A stretch of DNA of 64,000 nucleotides from Synechococcus sp. KORDI-52 (GCF_000737595.1 NZ_CP006271.1:62001-126000); one strand, 5' to 3'. Numbered from the stretch's first letter, positions 18,784 to 28,816 are shown. Translations and numbers: made by a program. Notes: generated by a model not told the origin, from the sequence alone.

Positions 18784-19648
18784 CCTCCCCCGGTGCCCTC
18801 AAAAAATCCGGGCGCAGGGTCTGCGTTCGGCGCAGTTCCAACTCAAGCTGAGACCAGTTCTGCTGGAGCACGGCATCTTCGAGCTGCTCCAGGCTCCAGC
18901 GGTAGGCCGCCAAGCCGCGCAACACCGCATCCCTGTTTGTGGAGGCCATCGCCACCCCCAGCTCGGGATTCCCTCCACCCACACGACTGGTGTCGGCAAA
19001 GCCGCTGGAGGCCAGCACCATGGCCAGCTGGCGGATGTCCGGATCCCGCTCATCTCCCACGGCCCGCAGCAGCGCAGCACTCACCAGCACCGGCATGTGG
19101 GAAATCAGAGCCACAGCCTGGTCGTGCTGGGAGGCGGTGGCCGTCAGCCAATGGCCACCCACGCTGAGGGCCAGATCACGCACCTGGACCAGGGCAGCGG
19201 GGTCTGTTGCCGCATCGGGAGTTGCGATCCAAGGGCGGCCTCGGAACAGATCCGCCACCCCAGCCTCAACGCCCGCCAGGGCTGTACCTGCCATGGGATG
19301 ACTGGCCACAAAGCGGGGATGCCGCTGGCGCCAAGCCTCCAACACAGGCTGTTTCACCGAACCAACATCGGTGATTACAGCTGATTCGGGCAGAGCAGCG
19401 ACGAGCTCATCAGGAGGGTTCAGCAGCAAGGGGATGGGCAAGGCCAGGATCACCAGATCGCAATCCGAGAGGCAGCTGGGATCGGTTGACACCGCTCCCA
19501 CCAGCCCCCGGTCCATGGCGCGATCCGCCGTGGCCTGGCGATGCACGAGGCCCTGCACCGTCCAGCCCCTGGCCTGGAGATCCAGGCCAAGGGATCCCCC
19601 GATCAATCCAAGGCCGACGATCCCCACACGTCCCGGTTGCACCGCCAT
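18767..19648 (-). CDS. tyrA: Prephenate/arogenate dehydrogenase
   Basis: NAD(P)-dependent TyrA-family enzyme of tyrosine synthesis, 293 residues. The N-terminal Rossmann motif is VGIVGLGLIGGSLGLDL, the ADVVILALP-like strand appears as CDLVILALP, and a SVKQPV and SHPMAGT block carries the catalytic His. In cyanobacteria the substrate is usually arogenate, but the sequence alone does not settle it. ATG 19648 puts the Rossmann strand close to the N terminus; ATG 19693 adds 15 poorly conserved residues. Confidence 0.92.
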   Translation of the reverse strand: MAVQPGRVGIVGLGLIGGSLGLDLQARGWTVQGLVHRQATADRAMDRGLVGAVSTDPSCLSDCDLVILALPIPLLLNPPDELVAALPESAVITDVGSVKQPVLEAWRQRHPRFVASHPMAGTALAGVEAGVADLFRGRPWIATPDAATDPAALVQVRDLALSVGGHWLTATASQHDQAVALISHMPVLVSAALLRAVGDERDPDIRQLAMVLASSGFADTSRVGGGNPELGVAMASTNRDAVLRGLAAYRWSLEQLEDAVLQQNWSQLELELRRTQTLRPDFLRAPGEVSSES

Positions 19649-19731
19649 CCCTCCCGCAGGGTCGTGAAGCCATGTTGATGGATGGATTGCCATGAACCAA
19701 TCGCTGGGGGAACCCTGCTTAGGGTTTGGCG

Positions 19732-21177
19732 ATGTTGGAAGCCCAGGCCCACCATCAGATCAAAACCCTGCTCCGCCAGGAGGAATCGGACTGGCCCCAC
19801 CACCTGACCCTGAGCCGGCTGGTGGCCAGAAGCCTGAGGCGCCGCGACACGACGCTCGTCCAGCTCCCTCCCAGCAGCAGCGAACGCTGGTGGCTCGGTC
19901 TGCTGGTGCCGCTGTGCCTGGCTCCCGAAGCGGGGGCACTGGTGCTGACGGACCCCCAACGCCGGCGCCTGCTCCAGTTGGAATTGCCCCGTCTCCGTAA
20001 CCAGGGGCTACGGCTTCCCTGCTGGCAGGGAGTGACCCCTCCCGAGGGTCCACAGCTTTGGCTGATGGATGTTGCCGAGCTGATTCAGGCCCATCGCGAC
20101 GGGCACTTGGGCGCTCGCCAACTGCTGGTCCCGGAGATGGATCAGTTGAGCCGGCGAATGCGCAATGCTCTCACCTTGGAGATCGAGCATCAGCACTGGG
20201 ACGAGCTGCGCCAGGCCTGCCCCCAGGCTGAATCCGGCTTGCTGGAGCTGCATGACCGCATGAGCCGGCAGCTGTTCGCTGATGCCACGAGGCCCGATGG
20301 CGCCGTGCGTCTCAAAGGCTCAGCGGAGCAGGCCCTGCGGGACCTGCTGCAGCTGATGCCAGCTAGCCCCGAGCCGTGGAACACCCTCCGCAGCATCAAT
20401 CCGGCGGAGTGGAGCCAATGGGCTGAACTGGATCACCGCCTGCTCCAGTGGCGCTGGAAGCTGACCCCCCTCGAACCACTCCAATTGCTGCGGGGGGTGC
20501 TGCTGGATCACCCCTGCCTGATGTTCAGCAGCAATGGAGACAACGCCAGGCTGGATCTGGAATTTGAACAGGCCGGTGTTGTCCCCGATGTGCGGGCAAT
20601 ACTGCGGGAACGGGAGCTGAATGAACCGCTCCCCCTCTATGCCCCACGTCGCCAGCCGCTGCCGAACACCCGGATCTACGCCCAACATCTCCTGGAGGAG
20701 AGCAGACGGCTCATCCTTGGCCAGGCGGGGCTCACCGTCGTTCTGATCAATGACAAGCAGCTGCGTCGGCAGCTGACCAGCTCCCTGGCAGCGGAGTTCG
20801 GACGCCGTGTGATGCAGGAGTCGACGGCACCCGAAAGCAATGGCGTGGTGACCTGCACATGGGACTGGTGGCTGGAGCATCAGGAGCAGCTGCCGGCCCC
20901 GGCACAGCTGATTGTCGGCATGCTCCCCATCGCCAGCCTGGACAATCCGCTCACCTCCGCTCGGGTGGAGCGGTTGAAACAGCAGGGAGAGGACTGGTTC
21001 CGCGCCCTGTTACTGCCGGAAGCCCTGAGCCTGATCCCTACCGCCATTGCACCGCTGCGACGGAGTGGTGGTCGCCTGGCCATCCTCGACGGCCGTCTCC
21101 GAGGGCGCAGCTGGGGTGATCAGGTCCTGCACCGGCTGGAACCTTGGATTCCATTGCAGCGACTGCTGCCGGAGTGA
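19732..21177 (+). CDS. DinG/XPD-family helicase homologue lacking ATPase motifs
   Basis: 481 residues. The order of segments follows DinG: ALVLTDPQRRRLLQLELPRL (68-87), the DEAH-region equivalent (131-139), and a C terminus (393-481) with IVGMLPIASLDNP, GEDWFRALLLPEAL, GGRLAILDGRLRG and WGDQVLHRLEPW. At the Walker A position stands LPPSSSERW (45-53), at DEAH VPEMDQL, and the motif VI arginines are altered. No Fe-S cysteine quartet is seen. It is therefore probably not an active helicase. The role is unknown; it may be structural or DNA-binding. ATG 19732 is preferred over TTG 19726. Confidence 0.65.
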   Translation: MLEAQAHHQIKTLLRQEESDWPHHLTLSRLVARSLRRRDTTLVQLPPSSSERWWLGLLVPLCLAPEAGALVLTDPQRRRLLQLELPRLRNQGLRLPCWQGVTPPEGPQLWLMDVAELIQAHRDGHLGARQLLVPEMDQLSRRMRNALTLEIEHQHWDELRQACPQAESGLLELHDRMSRQLFADATRPDGAVRLKGSAEQALRDLLQLMPASPEPWNTLRSINPAEWSQWAELDHRLLQWRWKLTPLEPLQLLRGVLLDHPCLMFSSNGDNARLDLEFEQAGVVPDVRAILRERELNEPLPLYAPRRQPLPNTRIYAQHLLEESRRLILGQAGLTVVLINDKQLRRQLTSSLAAEFGRRVMQESTAPESNGVVTCTWDWWLEHQEQLPAPAQLIVGMLPIASLDNPLTSARVERLKQQGEDWFRALLLPEALSLIPTAIAPLRRSGGRLAILDGRLRGRSWGDQVLHRLEPWIPLQRLLPE

Positions 21178-21212
21178 ACAGCGCCTAACCTCCCTCCATC
21201 GCTCAGAACTGC

Positions 21213-21461
21213 ATGGGAGAAGCACGCCGCCGGGCCGCCCAGGGCCTGCCGCCCCGTCAGCCCAAGGCCAGCGCCAAGGCAACGGATACCTCACCACGGG
21301 TGGTGCCCTGGCTTCCGCTGACCCGCAACCAAACGCAGCAGTTCATGGCGGTGACCACCCGCGGTGCCTGGATCGGCATTGGCGCGATGGTGGTGCTCTG
21401 GATCACGGTGCGCTTCATCGGCCCTGCAGTCGGTTGGTGGACGCTCGCAGATACCCCCTAA
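21213..21461 (+). CDS. DUF2839 small membrane protein
   Basis: 82 residues. MGEARRRAAQGLPPRQ at the start is the DUF2839 signature, and one or two hydrophobic segments follow (WIGIGAMVVLWITVRFIGP). The family is cyanobacterial and has no known function. It sits 35 bases after the DinG-like gene. Confidence 0.8.
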   Translation: MGEARRRAAQGLPPRQPKASAKATDTSPRVVPWLPLTRNQTQQFMAVTTRGAWIGIGAMVVLWITVRFIGPAVGWWTLADTP

Positions 21462-21529
21462 GCAGGGCTCAGCCGAACAAACGAAAACCAAAGAAAACCT
21501 TTAGACTGGGTCTCAATGGAGACTCAGCC

Positions 21530-21874
21530 ATGTTTCCGCGTTTAGCCGAGCACTACAGATCTGTCGTTGAAGATCTGGTGATGAGCCTGCAGGCCCTTGC
21601 CAGCAACCTTCAAAGCGCGGGCTTCACAGCCACTTGCTATTCCTGTGGCGACGGCCGCGATGGCCAGGGCGCTTCGTTTGTGGCTGACATCGGCGATGGC
21701 CATATGGTGCGCTTTCTTGTCTCCGACTTCGGCATCAGCTGGGTTGAATCCCGCAACGGCCGGGAGCTTGTGAAATTGGATGGGGCCGAAGCCATCCAGG
21801 AATTGCAGAGAATGGCAGATCTGGCCCAGGAGGGCCAGGCCCGCGCCATGCAGCCCCTGGCCCAGACCGCCTGA
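21530..21874 (+). CDS. DUF1815 family protein
   Basis: 114 residues, matching the cyanobacterial DUF1815 family in length and content (MFPRLAEHYRSVVEDLVMSL, ATCYSCGDG, ASFVADIGDGHMVRFLVSDFGISW). It has no membrane segment and no known function. ATG 21530 is chosen; the open frame extends upstream to 21047 but only as a shadow of the DinG-like gene. Its stop faces recA 2 bases away. Confidence 0.82.
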   Translation: MFPRLAEHYRSVVEDLVMSLQALASNLQSAGFTATCYSCGDGRDGQGASFVADIGDGHMVRFLVSDFGISWVESRNGRELVKLDGAEAIQELQRMADLAQEGQARAMQPLAQTA

Positions 21875-21876
21875 AC

Positions 21877-23001
21877 TCAGGCCGCCGCCTCTGAGTCCTT
21901 GGCCGGAGCTGACTTATCGGCAGCAGCCGTCTTCGCAGCAGCAGCAAGGGGCCTCACGGAATTCGCCTTCACCTCAGAGCCCTCTGTCAGTTTCTGACGT
22001 ACCAGCGTTTCGATGGTGGCCGTTGGTTCCGGGTTCTCCTCCATCCAAGCGATGGTGTTGTCGCGACCCTGACCGATGTTGTCGCCCTCGTAGCTGTACC
22101 AAGCGCCCTTACGGACGACGACACCCGTCTCTTCAGCCAGGTCAAGCAGGCATCCCAGGGTGCTGATGCCGCGGCCGAAGAGAATGTCGAATTCGGCAAT
22201 GCGGAAGGGTGGCGCCACCTTATTTTTCGCCACTTTCACCTTGGCCCTGATGCCGAATTCCTCGGTCCCCTTTTTGAGCGTCTGAATCCGGCGGATGTCG
22301 AGGCGAACCGAGGCATAGAACTTGAGCGCGTTGCCTCCAGTGGTGGTCTCTGGGTTGCCGTAGGTCACACCAATCTTGAGACGCAACTGGTTGAGGAAGA
22401 TGACGGTGCAACCCGACTTGCCGATGTTGCCGGTGATCTTCCGCATCGCCTGACTCATCAGACGCGCTTGGGCGCCAACCGCCAGGTCTCCCATCTCACC
22501 TTCGATCTCAGCACGGGGGGTGAGGGCCGCCACCGAGTCGACGACGACGAGGTCCACAGCCGCGGATCGCACCAACTGATCAACGATCTCCAGCGCCATC
22601 TCACCGGTGTCGGGCTGGGAGACCAGCAGGTTCTCGACATCGACGCCCAGAGAAGCGGCATAGACGGGATCCAGGGCATGCTCCGCATCCACGAAGGCCG
22701 CCACACCACCACGCTTCTGCACTTCAGCAATCGCGTGCAGAGTGAGCGTGGTTTTACCAGAACTTTCCGGGCCGTAGATCTCCACCACGCGACCCTTCGG
22801 GTAACCACCACCCAAAGCGAGGTCAAGGGTCAGAGCACCGGTGGAAATCGTCTCCACCCGCATGCGGGAGGCATCGCCCAACCGCATGATCGATCCTTTG
22901 CCGAAGTTGCGCTCGATCTGACCCAACACCAGATTCAGCGCCTTGTCCCTCTCGCCGGAGGAACGGGGATCGGAAGCGCCGGATTTCATATCTGCAGGCA
23001 T
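21877..23001 (-). CDS. recA: Recombinase RecA
   Basis: Strand-exchange ATPase of recombination and the SOS response. Walker A is GPESSGKTT, Walker B is [12 protein letters not shown], and the DNA-binding loops include [17 protein letters not shown] and [19 protein letters not shown]. It is 374 residues including a C-terminal Ala/Lys-rich tail. ATG 23001 is used; M5 is a possible alternative. A LexA-type box lies 65 bases upstream, so SOS control is likely. Confidence 0.98.
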   Translation of the reverse strand: MPADMKSGASDPRSSGERDKALNLVLGQIERNFGKGSIMRLGDASRMRVETISTGALTLDLALGGGYPKGRVVEIYGPESSGKTTLTLHAIAEVQKRGGVAAFVDAEHALDPVYAASLGVDVENLLVSQPDTGEMALEIVDQLVRSAAVDLVVVDSVAALTPRAEIEGEMGDLAVGAQARLMSQAMRKITGNIGKSGCTVIFLNQLRLKIGVTYGNPETTTGGNALKFYASVRLDIRRIQTLKKGTEEFGIRAKVKVAKNKVAPPFRIAEFDILFGRGISTLGCLLDLAEETGVVVRKGAWYSYEGDNIGQGRDNTIAWMEENPEPTATIETLVRQKLTEGSEVKANSVRPLAAAAKTAAADKSAPAKDSEAAA

Positions 23002-23065
23002 GAGAAGGACCTGAAACTAAGGAACGAGAGATCCAATGCCACAGAAGCGCCGAATCGTCTCAGGT

Positions 23066-23079
23066 AGTACAAGCGTACC
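23066..23079 (-). promoter_or_regulatory. LexA-type SOS box upstream of recA
   Basis: Read on the minus strand, GGTACGCTTGTACT fits the cyanobacterial LexA consensus RGTAC-N3-D-GTWCB at every position. It lies 65 bases upstream of the recA ATG, the expected position for a recA operator. The recA assignment supports it. Confidence 0.75.
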
Positions 23080-23087
23080 GTAACGAA

Positions 23088-23837
23088 TCAGGGCCATTGC
23101 GCCAGGGGGGTCCGAAAACGATCCGGATGGAGCAACGCAATCCCGGACGGAAGATCGCTCTGATCCTGCGGGCGAAGATAGCCCCAACTCACCAGAAAAC
23201 AGGGCAGCTGTTCCAAGCCTGGTGTTGAGCGCACTGCCTCCAGCGTCGCGCGGCGGTCTTCCACAAAGCCACACAGCCTTCGCTGCTGCTGAAGCTGGAG
23301 CAGAACCTGAGGTTTGGCGCCAGCCTCACGACCATCCAGGCGCCAGGGATTCAGGCCAAGGCCGTTCAGCAGCTCGGCAGTGAAGGCCTGGGTTTTGGTG
23401 GTCAGAACAGACCAGTCCACCCCCTCAGCCTCCAACTGCTGCAGCCGCTCCACCAGGCCGGGGAAAGGTCGATGCAGGGCCAACCAGGCGGAACGGTTCT
23501 GCCGAACGGCTTGATCTCTGGAGGCATCGAGTGCTGCCTGCAGCTGCTCTGGCTGCCATCCACGCCGTTGCAGTGCCGAGGCCTGTGCCTCCCCATAGGA
23601 CTGCAGCCAAACCTGAAGGTTCAGCACTGGCAGCTCTGCGGCCAGCAGCACCATCTCCCAACCGTGATGCACCCACGGCCGCAGCTGACGGAAGGCGTCT
23701 GGCATCTGATCAGGCGTCAAGCCCTCGGGGGCAGCCTCAAGACGACAACTGGCATGCCAAGCACTCCACCAGTACTCCGCCATGCCATCGACGATGACCC
23801 CGTCGAAATCGAAGACCAGCAGGGGTCGATCATTCAT
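23088..23837 (-). CDS. HAD-superfamily hydrolase
   Basis: 249 residues. HAD motif I is VFDFDGVIVDG near the N terminus (nucleophile first Asp), motif II is SVLTTK, and an FVEDR block fits motif IV. A helical cap lies between. It is probably a phosphatase with an unknown substrate. ATG 23837 is used; a TTG at 23843 is in frame. The start lies only 9 bases from the 3' end of tRNA-Gln on the same strand, so the leader is very short or shared with the tRNA. Confidence 0.82.
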   Translation of the reverse strand: MNDRPLLVFDFDGVIVDGMAEYWWSAWHASCRLEAAPEGLTPDQMPDAFRQLRPWVHHGWEMVLLAAELPVLNLQVWLQSYGEAQASALQRRGWQPEQLQAALDASRDQAVRQNRSAWLALHRPFPGLVERLQQLEAEGVDWSVLTTKTQAFTAELLNGLGLNPWRLDGREAGAKPQVLLQLQQQRRLCGFVEDRRATLEAVRSTPGLEQLPCFLVSWGYLRPQDQSDLPSGIALLHPDRFRTPLAQWP

Positions 23838-23846
23838 GGACAAAAA

Positions 23847-23918
23847 CTGGGCCGCTAGGATTCGAACCTAGGAATGGCGGGACCAAAACCCGCTGCCTTA
23901 CCACTTGGCGACGGCCCA
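23847..23918 (-). tRNA. tRNA-Gln (anticodon TTG)
   Basis: Minus-strand cloverleaf: acceptor TGGGCCG/CGGCCCA, anticodon stem GCGGG/CCCGC, loop TTTTGGT with anticodon TTG, T loop TTCGAAT. CCA is not encoded. Right after the discriminator G come TTTTTG and the HAD gene. Confidence 0.96.
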
Positions 23919-24020
23919 TTGATCCGTTTGAACCGCGACCAGCGGATCACCGGAGTACACATAGTTACCCACAGCAGCCAACCCTTCGTCAATCCACCGG
24001 GCGAATCAACCGACGGCCGA

Positions 24021-25661
24021 TCAGCGGGGGAAAACCCTCAGCCTTGACATTTCAGCCTCACCGAAGACATCGCTGCGCAGTCGGTAACGGCGCACGAGGT
24101 CAGCCTGCATCCGGAGAACACGCTCACTGCGAGGCAGCAACTCCACCGGCCTGCCTTGCGGCACCACCACCTGTTCCACCGCAAGACGGCATTCCTCGAG
24201 AGCCGCCAATTCATCGTCCTGCGATGCCCGATCCGGCGGGGTGACCTCTGCTGCTGTTTCGGTGGCCTGACGGCGCAGAAGACGGGCCATGGCACGGGTC
24301 ACCTGGGGCAGGGTGTCGGACTTGATCACCAGGATCGGGATCCCCAGATCCCTGGCCTGACGGCGCAGTGATGGTTGACGACTGAGGCCCAGCCGAACGC
24401 TCAACACCACATCGGCCTCACTCAAGTCCTCCACGACCCGAGCCTTCCAGCCGTGGGAACGGATGGCCTCCTCCACAACACGGGGAGGAACCCCGCAACA
24501 GAGAACCTGCAGATGCTCGGCGCTGGTCTCTGGCGGAGGTGATGCTTCTGCTGCACTGGCCTCTCGGTCACTGGCCGCAGGCATGGGCACGGGAACAGAA
24601 ACAGGCTGCTCCGCGAACGACCGTTGGGACGGAGGGCGCAGCAGACCCGAAGATTGCGGCGGGTCCACCAGCTGAACGCCCCCCTCAGGCGTCAGCTCAC
24701 GCTCCTGAACCCTTGGCTTCAGGCCCCGCAGTAGTTGGTCCACGGTGGCGGCAACGTCGGTGTGCACGGCCCAGCGCTGACGGCTGTGCATTTCAACCGC
24801 TACCGGAAACGTCGGTTCGGAGGCGCGCTCCAACACCGTTTTCTGACTGCGCCGACGCCGGGCCTCCTCATCCCCAAGGGTGACCGCCTGAATCCCTCCC
24901 ACCAGATCGCTGAGGGTGGGGTTCTTGATCAGGTTGGCCAAAGCATTGCCATGGGCTGTGGCGACCAGCACCACGCCACGTTCAGCGATGGTGCGCGCGG
25001 CCTGCGCCTCCAGCTCCGTTCCGATCTCATCGATCACGATGACTTCGGGCATGTGGTTTTCCACCGCCTCGATCATGGTTTGGTGCTGCAGCTCAGGCCT
25101 GGCCACCTGCATGCGGCGGGCCCGACCGATGGCGGGGTGAGGGATATCGCCATCACCGGCGATCTCATTGCTCGTGTCGATCACAACAACGCGCCGTTCC
25201 AGCTCATCCGCAAGCACCCGGGCGATCTCGCGCAACGCCGTTGTCTTGCCCACACCCGGGCGCCCCATCAACAGCAGGGACTGCCCTCCATCCAGGAGGT
25301 CCCGCACCATGGCAACGGTGCCGAACACGGCTCGGCCCACCCGGCAGGTCAGACCGACCACCTCGCCCTGACGGTTGCGGATCGCGCTGATCCGGTGAAG
25401 CGTTCGTTCGATTCCCGCACGGTTGTCGCCACCGAACTGACCGAGCCTAGCCACCACGGCCGCCAGATCCTCGCGGGACAAGGGCGTGGAACCCAGCGCC
25501 AGGGCACGGCCTGGATAACGCGCTTCCGGAACCCGACCGAGATCGAGCACCACCTCAAGCAACTGCTGTCGCGCTCCCTCCGGCTGCAACTGCTCCCGCA
25601 CGGCCTCCGGCAGGAGCTCGAGAAGGCGATCCAGATCGTCGGTGACCCGTTGCGTGCCCAT
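24021..25661 (-). CDS. Ycf45-like AAA ATPase with R3H domain
   Basis: 546 residues. The N-terminal half is a P-loop ATPase close to stage III sporulation AA / Ycf45 proteins: Walker A GRPGVGKT (133-140), Walker [13 protein letters not shown], and a sensor-like VATAHGN. A Pro/Ser-rich linker (about 345-390) follows. The C-terminal end (about 485-540) is an R3H-type single-strand nucleic-acid-binding domain ending in VFPR. ATG 25661 is chosen; the open frame continues to 25793 but would overlap ldpA. It is 22 bases downstream of ldpA and probably co-transcribed. The substrate is unknown. Confidence 0.88.
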   Translation of the reverse strand: MGTQRVTDDLDRLLELLPEAVREQLQPEGARQQLLEVVLDLGRVPEARYPGRALALGSTPLSREDLAAVVARLGQFGGDNRAGIERTLHRISAIRNRQGEVVGLTCRVGRAVFGTVAMVRDLLDGGQSLLLMGRPGVGKTTALREIARVLADELERRVVVIDTSNEIAGDGDIPHPAIGRARRMQVARPELQHQTMIEAVENHMPEVIVIDEIGTELEAQAARTIAERGVVLVATAHGNALANLIKNPTLSDLVGGIQAVTLGDEEARRRRSQKTVLERASEPTFPVAVEMHSRQRWAVHTDVAATVDQLLRGLKPRVQERELTPEGGVQLVDPPQSSGLLRPPSQRSFAEQPVSVPVPMPAASDREASAAEASPPPETSAEHLQVLCCGVPPRVVEEAIRSHGWKARVVEDLSEADVVLSVRLGLSRQPSLRRQARDLGIPILVIKSDTLPQVTRAMARLLRRQATETAAEVTPPDRASQDDELAALEECRLAVEQVVVPQGRPVELLPRSERVLRMQADLVRRYRLRSDVFGEAEMSRLRVFPR

Positions 25662-25683
25662 GGGATCTGCGCGTTTCAGCCTT

Positions 25684-26715
25684 CTAGCAAGAGCGCTGCA
25701 GCCATGGCGCAACCAATGGTCGCGCCAGAGAGAGGGCACGCGTCCAACCCTCGGGCCATTGCCACAGGGCGAGCCCACGGGTTTGCGCCTCATCCAGCAC
25801 AGGCATCAGCAAGCGACGGGCCACACCACCAAAGGCGATGCCAGCCGGCCGCTCCGTGGAATGCAAGAACTCAAGCGTTGCGGCGTTGGTGCCACCGGCC
25901 AGCTGCAGCGGGCCGGGCGGGGCCAGAGCCCGCATGGCACGCCAGAGCTGAACTGCAGCCCGCGCGGTGCCAGCACCCACATCGCCGCTCATCGGACGCC
26001 CATCCAACTGCCAGAGGGGTCTGTAACCGGCTTGCCGCAGGCAGGAGTAACGACGCCAGAGCAAACCAGCCAACTGATCGGCCTTCACGCCGTGGCCCTC
26101 CAATCCGGAGCTCACGGCCAAGCGCCGCAAGGGAACCCTGTGCTGCTGAAGGCTTTGGATCAGCGTCGCGAAGCCCTCGCCATGCCCAGGTGCGGTGTGA
26201 ATCTCCACAGCATCGGGCCGAATCGATTGCAGCAGGGAGATCACCTGCTCGGGCGCCAAGCGGTGGTCGCGCTCCTCGATCAAGCCATGGGGGCACGCCG
26301 GCACGCAGCGGCCACAGCCGTAGCAACGCTGCTGGTCGATGCCAGCACCGGGGGGTATCGCAGCCGCCGGACAGATCCTTTCGCAGGGCCGGAGGCAGTC
26401 AGCAGGGCAGCGGCCAGGATCGAACCAGGCCTTGCGGAAGTGAGCATCGATGCCATCGCTGAGGCTCACCATCAGCCAGGGGCGACGCCCCGTTTGCGTC
26501 TCAGACCAGTCCAGGCCGCGACGCGCTGCAAAGGCGACCGCTGGATCGGCAGCCACATCAACACAATGAACACCGGCCGCCGCAAAAACAGCAGCGAGAT
26601 CGGCGATGGCAGGCAAATCCTGGTTGCTTGCGCCACAAATGAGCTTGACCCAGCGGCCCTGAACGAGGGCGTCGTCAGGCGTCAGGCCTTCAGATATGTG
26701 GTCATCGGTTCCCAC
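25684..26715 (-). CDS. ldpA: Light-dependent period protein LdpA (Fe-S)
   Basis: 343 residues. It carries [17 protein letters not shown] and a VDVAADPAV block, then two ferredoxin-like cysteine sets: C103, C107, C111, C115 and C131, C134, C137, C141 ([14 protein letters not shown]). In Synechococcus elongatus LdpA is an iron-sulfur redox sensor that adjusts circadian period with light. Start GTG 26715 is inferred to fit the family length and overlaps the ndhN 3' end by 34 bases; the frame is open to 26775. The role here is from homology. Confidence 0.87.
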   Translation of the reverse strand: MGTDDHISEGLTPDDALVQGRWVKLICGASNQDLPAIADLAAVFAAAGVHCVDVAADPAVAFAARRGLDWSETQTGRRPWLMVSLSDGIDAHFRKAWFDPGRCPADCLRPCERICPAAAIPPGAGIDQQRCYGCGRCVPACPHGLIEERDHRLAPEQVISLLQSIRPDAVEIHTAPGHGEGFATLIQSLQQHRVPLRRLAVSSGLEGHGVKADQLAGLLWRRYSCLRQAGYRPLWQLDGRPMSGDVGAGTARAAVQLWRAMRALAPPGPLQLAGGTNAATLEFLHSTERPAGIAFGGVARRLLMPVLDEAQTRGLALWQWPEGWTRALSLARPLVAPWLQRSC

Positions 26716-27143
26716 TTCAAGTTGCGAGCACCACCCATCTCCACGATGATGCGTAAACGCGGTTCGCGCTTGCACAGATCGCAGAGTGAAAGAAGTTCGG
26801 AGCGCGAGAGCACCTGGCCTTCCAGCAGCCAGAGGGCCACAGGAGCATCACCTTCAAAAAGGTCGCCGAGCTGGGGAGCCACCTCCTGCACCTCTCCCAC
26901 AGCAGCACCACGACCAACGCTTTGATGACCGAGATGGGGCGGACGGATGCCGTGCTTCTGGGTGAGAAACACCTCCGGATCACCAAGGCCACGGGCTGAT
27001 GTCATGCGGGTGTTGTAACCGGCACCACGCAGACGTCTCAATAGACGGGTTTCTGCACCACCTTCGAGCGGAGCCTGAACCGCCAGGCAGCCATTGGCTT
27101 CGAGATCACGGCGAAATGCCTGACCGGTGAGAAGCAGAGGCAT
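26682..27143 (-). CDS. ndhN: NAD(P)H-quinone oxidoreductase subunit N
   Basis: 153 residues, the size of cyanobacterial NdhN, a peripheral subunit of NDH-1 on the cytoplasmic side of thylakoids, where the complex drives cyclic electron flow and respiration. Family blocks include [47 protein letters not shown] and a C-terminal [15 protein letters not shown] 27143 gives a family-like start. It is divergent from the rplC superoperon across a 381-base gap. Confidence 0.95.
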   Translation of the reverse strand: MPLLLTGQAFRRDLEANGCLAVQAPLEGGAETRLLRRLRGAGYNTRMTSARGLGDPEVFLTQKHGIRPPHLGHQSVGRGAAVGEVQEVAPQLGDLFEGDAPVALWLLEGQVLSRSELLSLCDLCKREPRLRIIVEMGGARNLKWEPMTTYLKA

Positions 27144-27524
27144 GGCAGCTACAGGGGTTGAAGTGGATTCTGGCAGCAGGCAGAGGGAGCAGGGGAGCGA
27201 GGAGGTCCGTGTTGTAAGTTCTTTGTTTGTTCTGTGTTTCTGTGCCCGTCCGCTAGCCGGGCCTCCAGTCGGCAGAACAGATTCGGCGATTGCGTCGAAT
27301 CCCCAGGCCAGTACGGAAGCTTTCTTCTTAGATCTCCGTCGGGAAACTGCAACAGCACATCGTGCAGATGCAAGTCCCAGCCTCGCTGCATCGTTCGCTA
27401 GCCCATTCGAATCCACTCCTTCGCGAGTTCCGCTTCGAACCACGTCTGCGTCCAATCGATCAGCACCTGACCCCATGCGGTTCTCCGCCTGGTGGTTGTC
27501 CACGCTGGCGCTTCCTCCCCATCC
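27144..27524. promoter_or_regulatory. Divergent region between ndhN and the ribosomal superoperon
   Basis: 381 bases with no convincing gene. It should hold the ndhN promoter on the minus strand and the rplC promoter on the + strand. A TAAGTT at 27215-27220 fits a TANNNT -10 for rplC, and a small GCCCG...CGGGC hairpin lies just downstream. If so, rplC has a leader of about 300 bases. The exact sites cannot be fixed from sequence. Confidence 0.45.
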
Positions 27525-28181
27525 ATGTCCATCGGCATCCTCGGGAAGAAGCTGGGTATGTCCCAGTTCTTCGACGAGCAGGGCAGAGCTGTTCCGGTCA
27601 CCTTGATCGAAGCCGGCCCCTGCCGCATCACCCAACTCAAAAACGACGACACTGACGGTTATTCCGCAGTGCAGATCGGCTTTGGCGAAACCCGCGAGAA
27701 GCTGATCAACAAGCCCGCCCAGGGTCACCTGAACAAATCCGGTGAGGGCCTTCTGCGTCATCTGCGCGAATACCGCGTCGACAGCGTTGAAGGTCTCGAA
27801 CTCGGTGGCGCCATCACCGTCGGCGATTTCGAAGCCGGTCAGAAAGTGGACGTCAGCGGTGACACCGTCGGCCGCGGCTTCTCTGGCTACCAGAAGCGCC
27901 ACGGCTTCAGCCGGGGTCCGATGACCCACGGTTCGAAGAACCACCGCGAGCCCGGTTCGACCGGTGCCGGTACGACCCCGGGCCGCATCTATCCCGGAAA
28001 GCGGATGGCCGGTCGCTATGGCGGCAAGAAAATCACCACCCGCGGCCTGACCATCCTCAAGGTGGACAGCGAGCACAACCTGCTGGTGGTGAAGGGATCC
28101 GTGCCCGGCAAGCCTGGTGCGCTGCTCAACATCCGCCCGGCCTTGCGCGTGGGCGCCAAGCCCGCCAAAGGAGGTAAGTGA
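27525..28181 (+). CDS. rplC: 50S ribosomal protein L3
   Basis: 218 residues starting [12 protein letters not shown], the universal L3 start, with the [22 protein letters not shown] loop that reaches the peptidyl transferase centre. First gene of the superoperon; rpsJ does not precede it. The frame is open upstream of ATG 27525 but without similarity. TGA overlaps the rplD ATG by one base. Confidence 0.98.
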   Translation: MSIGILGKKLGMSQFFDEQGRAVPVTLIEAGPCRITQLKNDDTDGYSAVQIGFGETREKLINKPAQGHLNKSGEGLLRHLREYRVDSVEGLELGGAITVGDFEAGQKVDVSGDTVGRGFSGYQKRHGFSRGPMTHGSKNHREPGSTGAGTTPGRIYPGKRMAGRYGGKKITTRGLTILKVDSEHNLLVVKGSVPGKPGALLNIRPALRVGAKPAKGGK

Positions 28182-28816
28182 TGGCCAGTTGTGTCGTTCG
28201 TGATTGGCAGGGCAAGGAAGCCGGCAAGGCAACCCTGGACCTGAAGGTGGCCAAAGAGACCACCGCCGTTGATCTCATGCATCGGGCTGTTCTGCGTCAG
28301 CAGGCCCATGCACGCCAAGGAACCGCCAGCACCCTCACCCGCTCGGAAGTGCGCGGTGGTGGTCGCAAGCCCTACAAGCAGAAAGGAACGGGTCGGGCCC
28401 GTCAGGGATCCATCCGGACTCCTCTGAAACCCGGCGGCGGCATCATCTTTGGACCCAAGCCCCGCACGTACAACCTTGCGATGAACCGCAAGGAACGTCG
28501 TCTGGCCCTGCGCACTGCGTTGATGGCCCGCATCGACGATGTCACTGTCGTGAAGGACTTCGGTGCTGCGCTGGAGGCCCCCAAGACCCGTGAGATCACG
28601 GATGCTCTGGAACGCCTCGGTGTTGCTGCCGGCTCAAAGGTGCTCATCGTCCTGACGAACCCCTCCGATGTTGTTCGTCGTTCCGTGCGCAACCTGGAGA
28701 AAGTCAAGTTGATCTCCGCAGATCAGCTGAACGTCTTCGACCTGCTCCACGCCAATGCCCTGGTGCTGGGCGTGGAAGCTCTCGCAACCATCCAGGAGGT
28801 CTACGGCGATGACTGA
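28181..28816 (+). CDS. rplD: 50S ribosomal protein L4
   Basis: 211 residues. The exit-tunnel loop shows [30 protein letters not shown]-like residues, and the C terminus has the [10 protein letters not shown] block. ATG 28181 overlaps the rplC stop; a GTG at 28178 is the longer alternative. In enterobacteria L4 represses its own operon, but I cannot show that here. Confidence 0.97.
   Translation: MASCVVRDWQGKEAGKATLDLKVAKETTAVDLMHRAVLRQQAHARQGTASTLTRSEVRGGGRKPYKQKGTGRARQGSIRTPLKPGGGIIFGPKPRTYNLAMNRKERRLALRTALMARIDDVTVVKDFGAALEAPKTREITDALERLGVAAGSKVLIVLTNPSDVVRRSVRNLEKVKLISADQLNVFDLLHANALVLGVEALATIQEVYGDD

Noticed and set aside
24735-26462. A 575-residue open frame opposite the R3H and ldpA genes
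   Set aside because: It lies antisense to two recognised genes, has biased His/Arg/Gln composition and no domain. High GC makes long antisense frames common.
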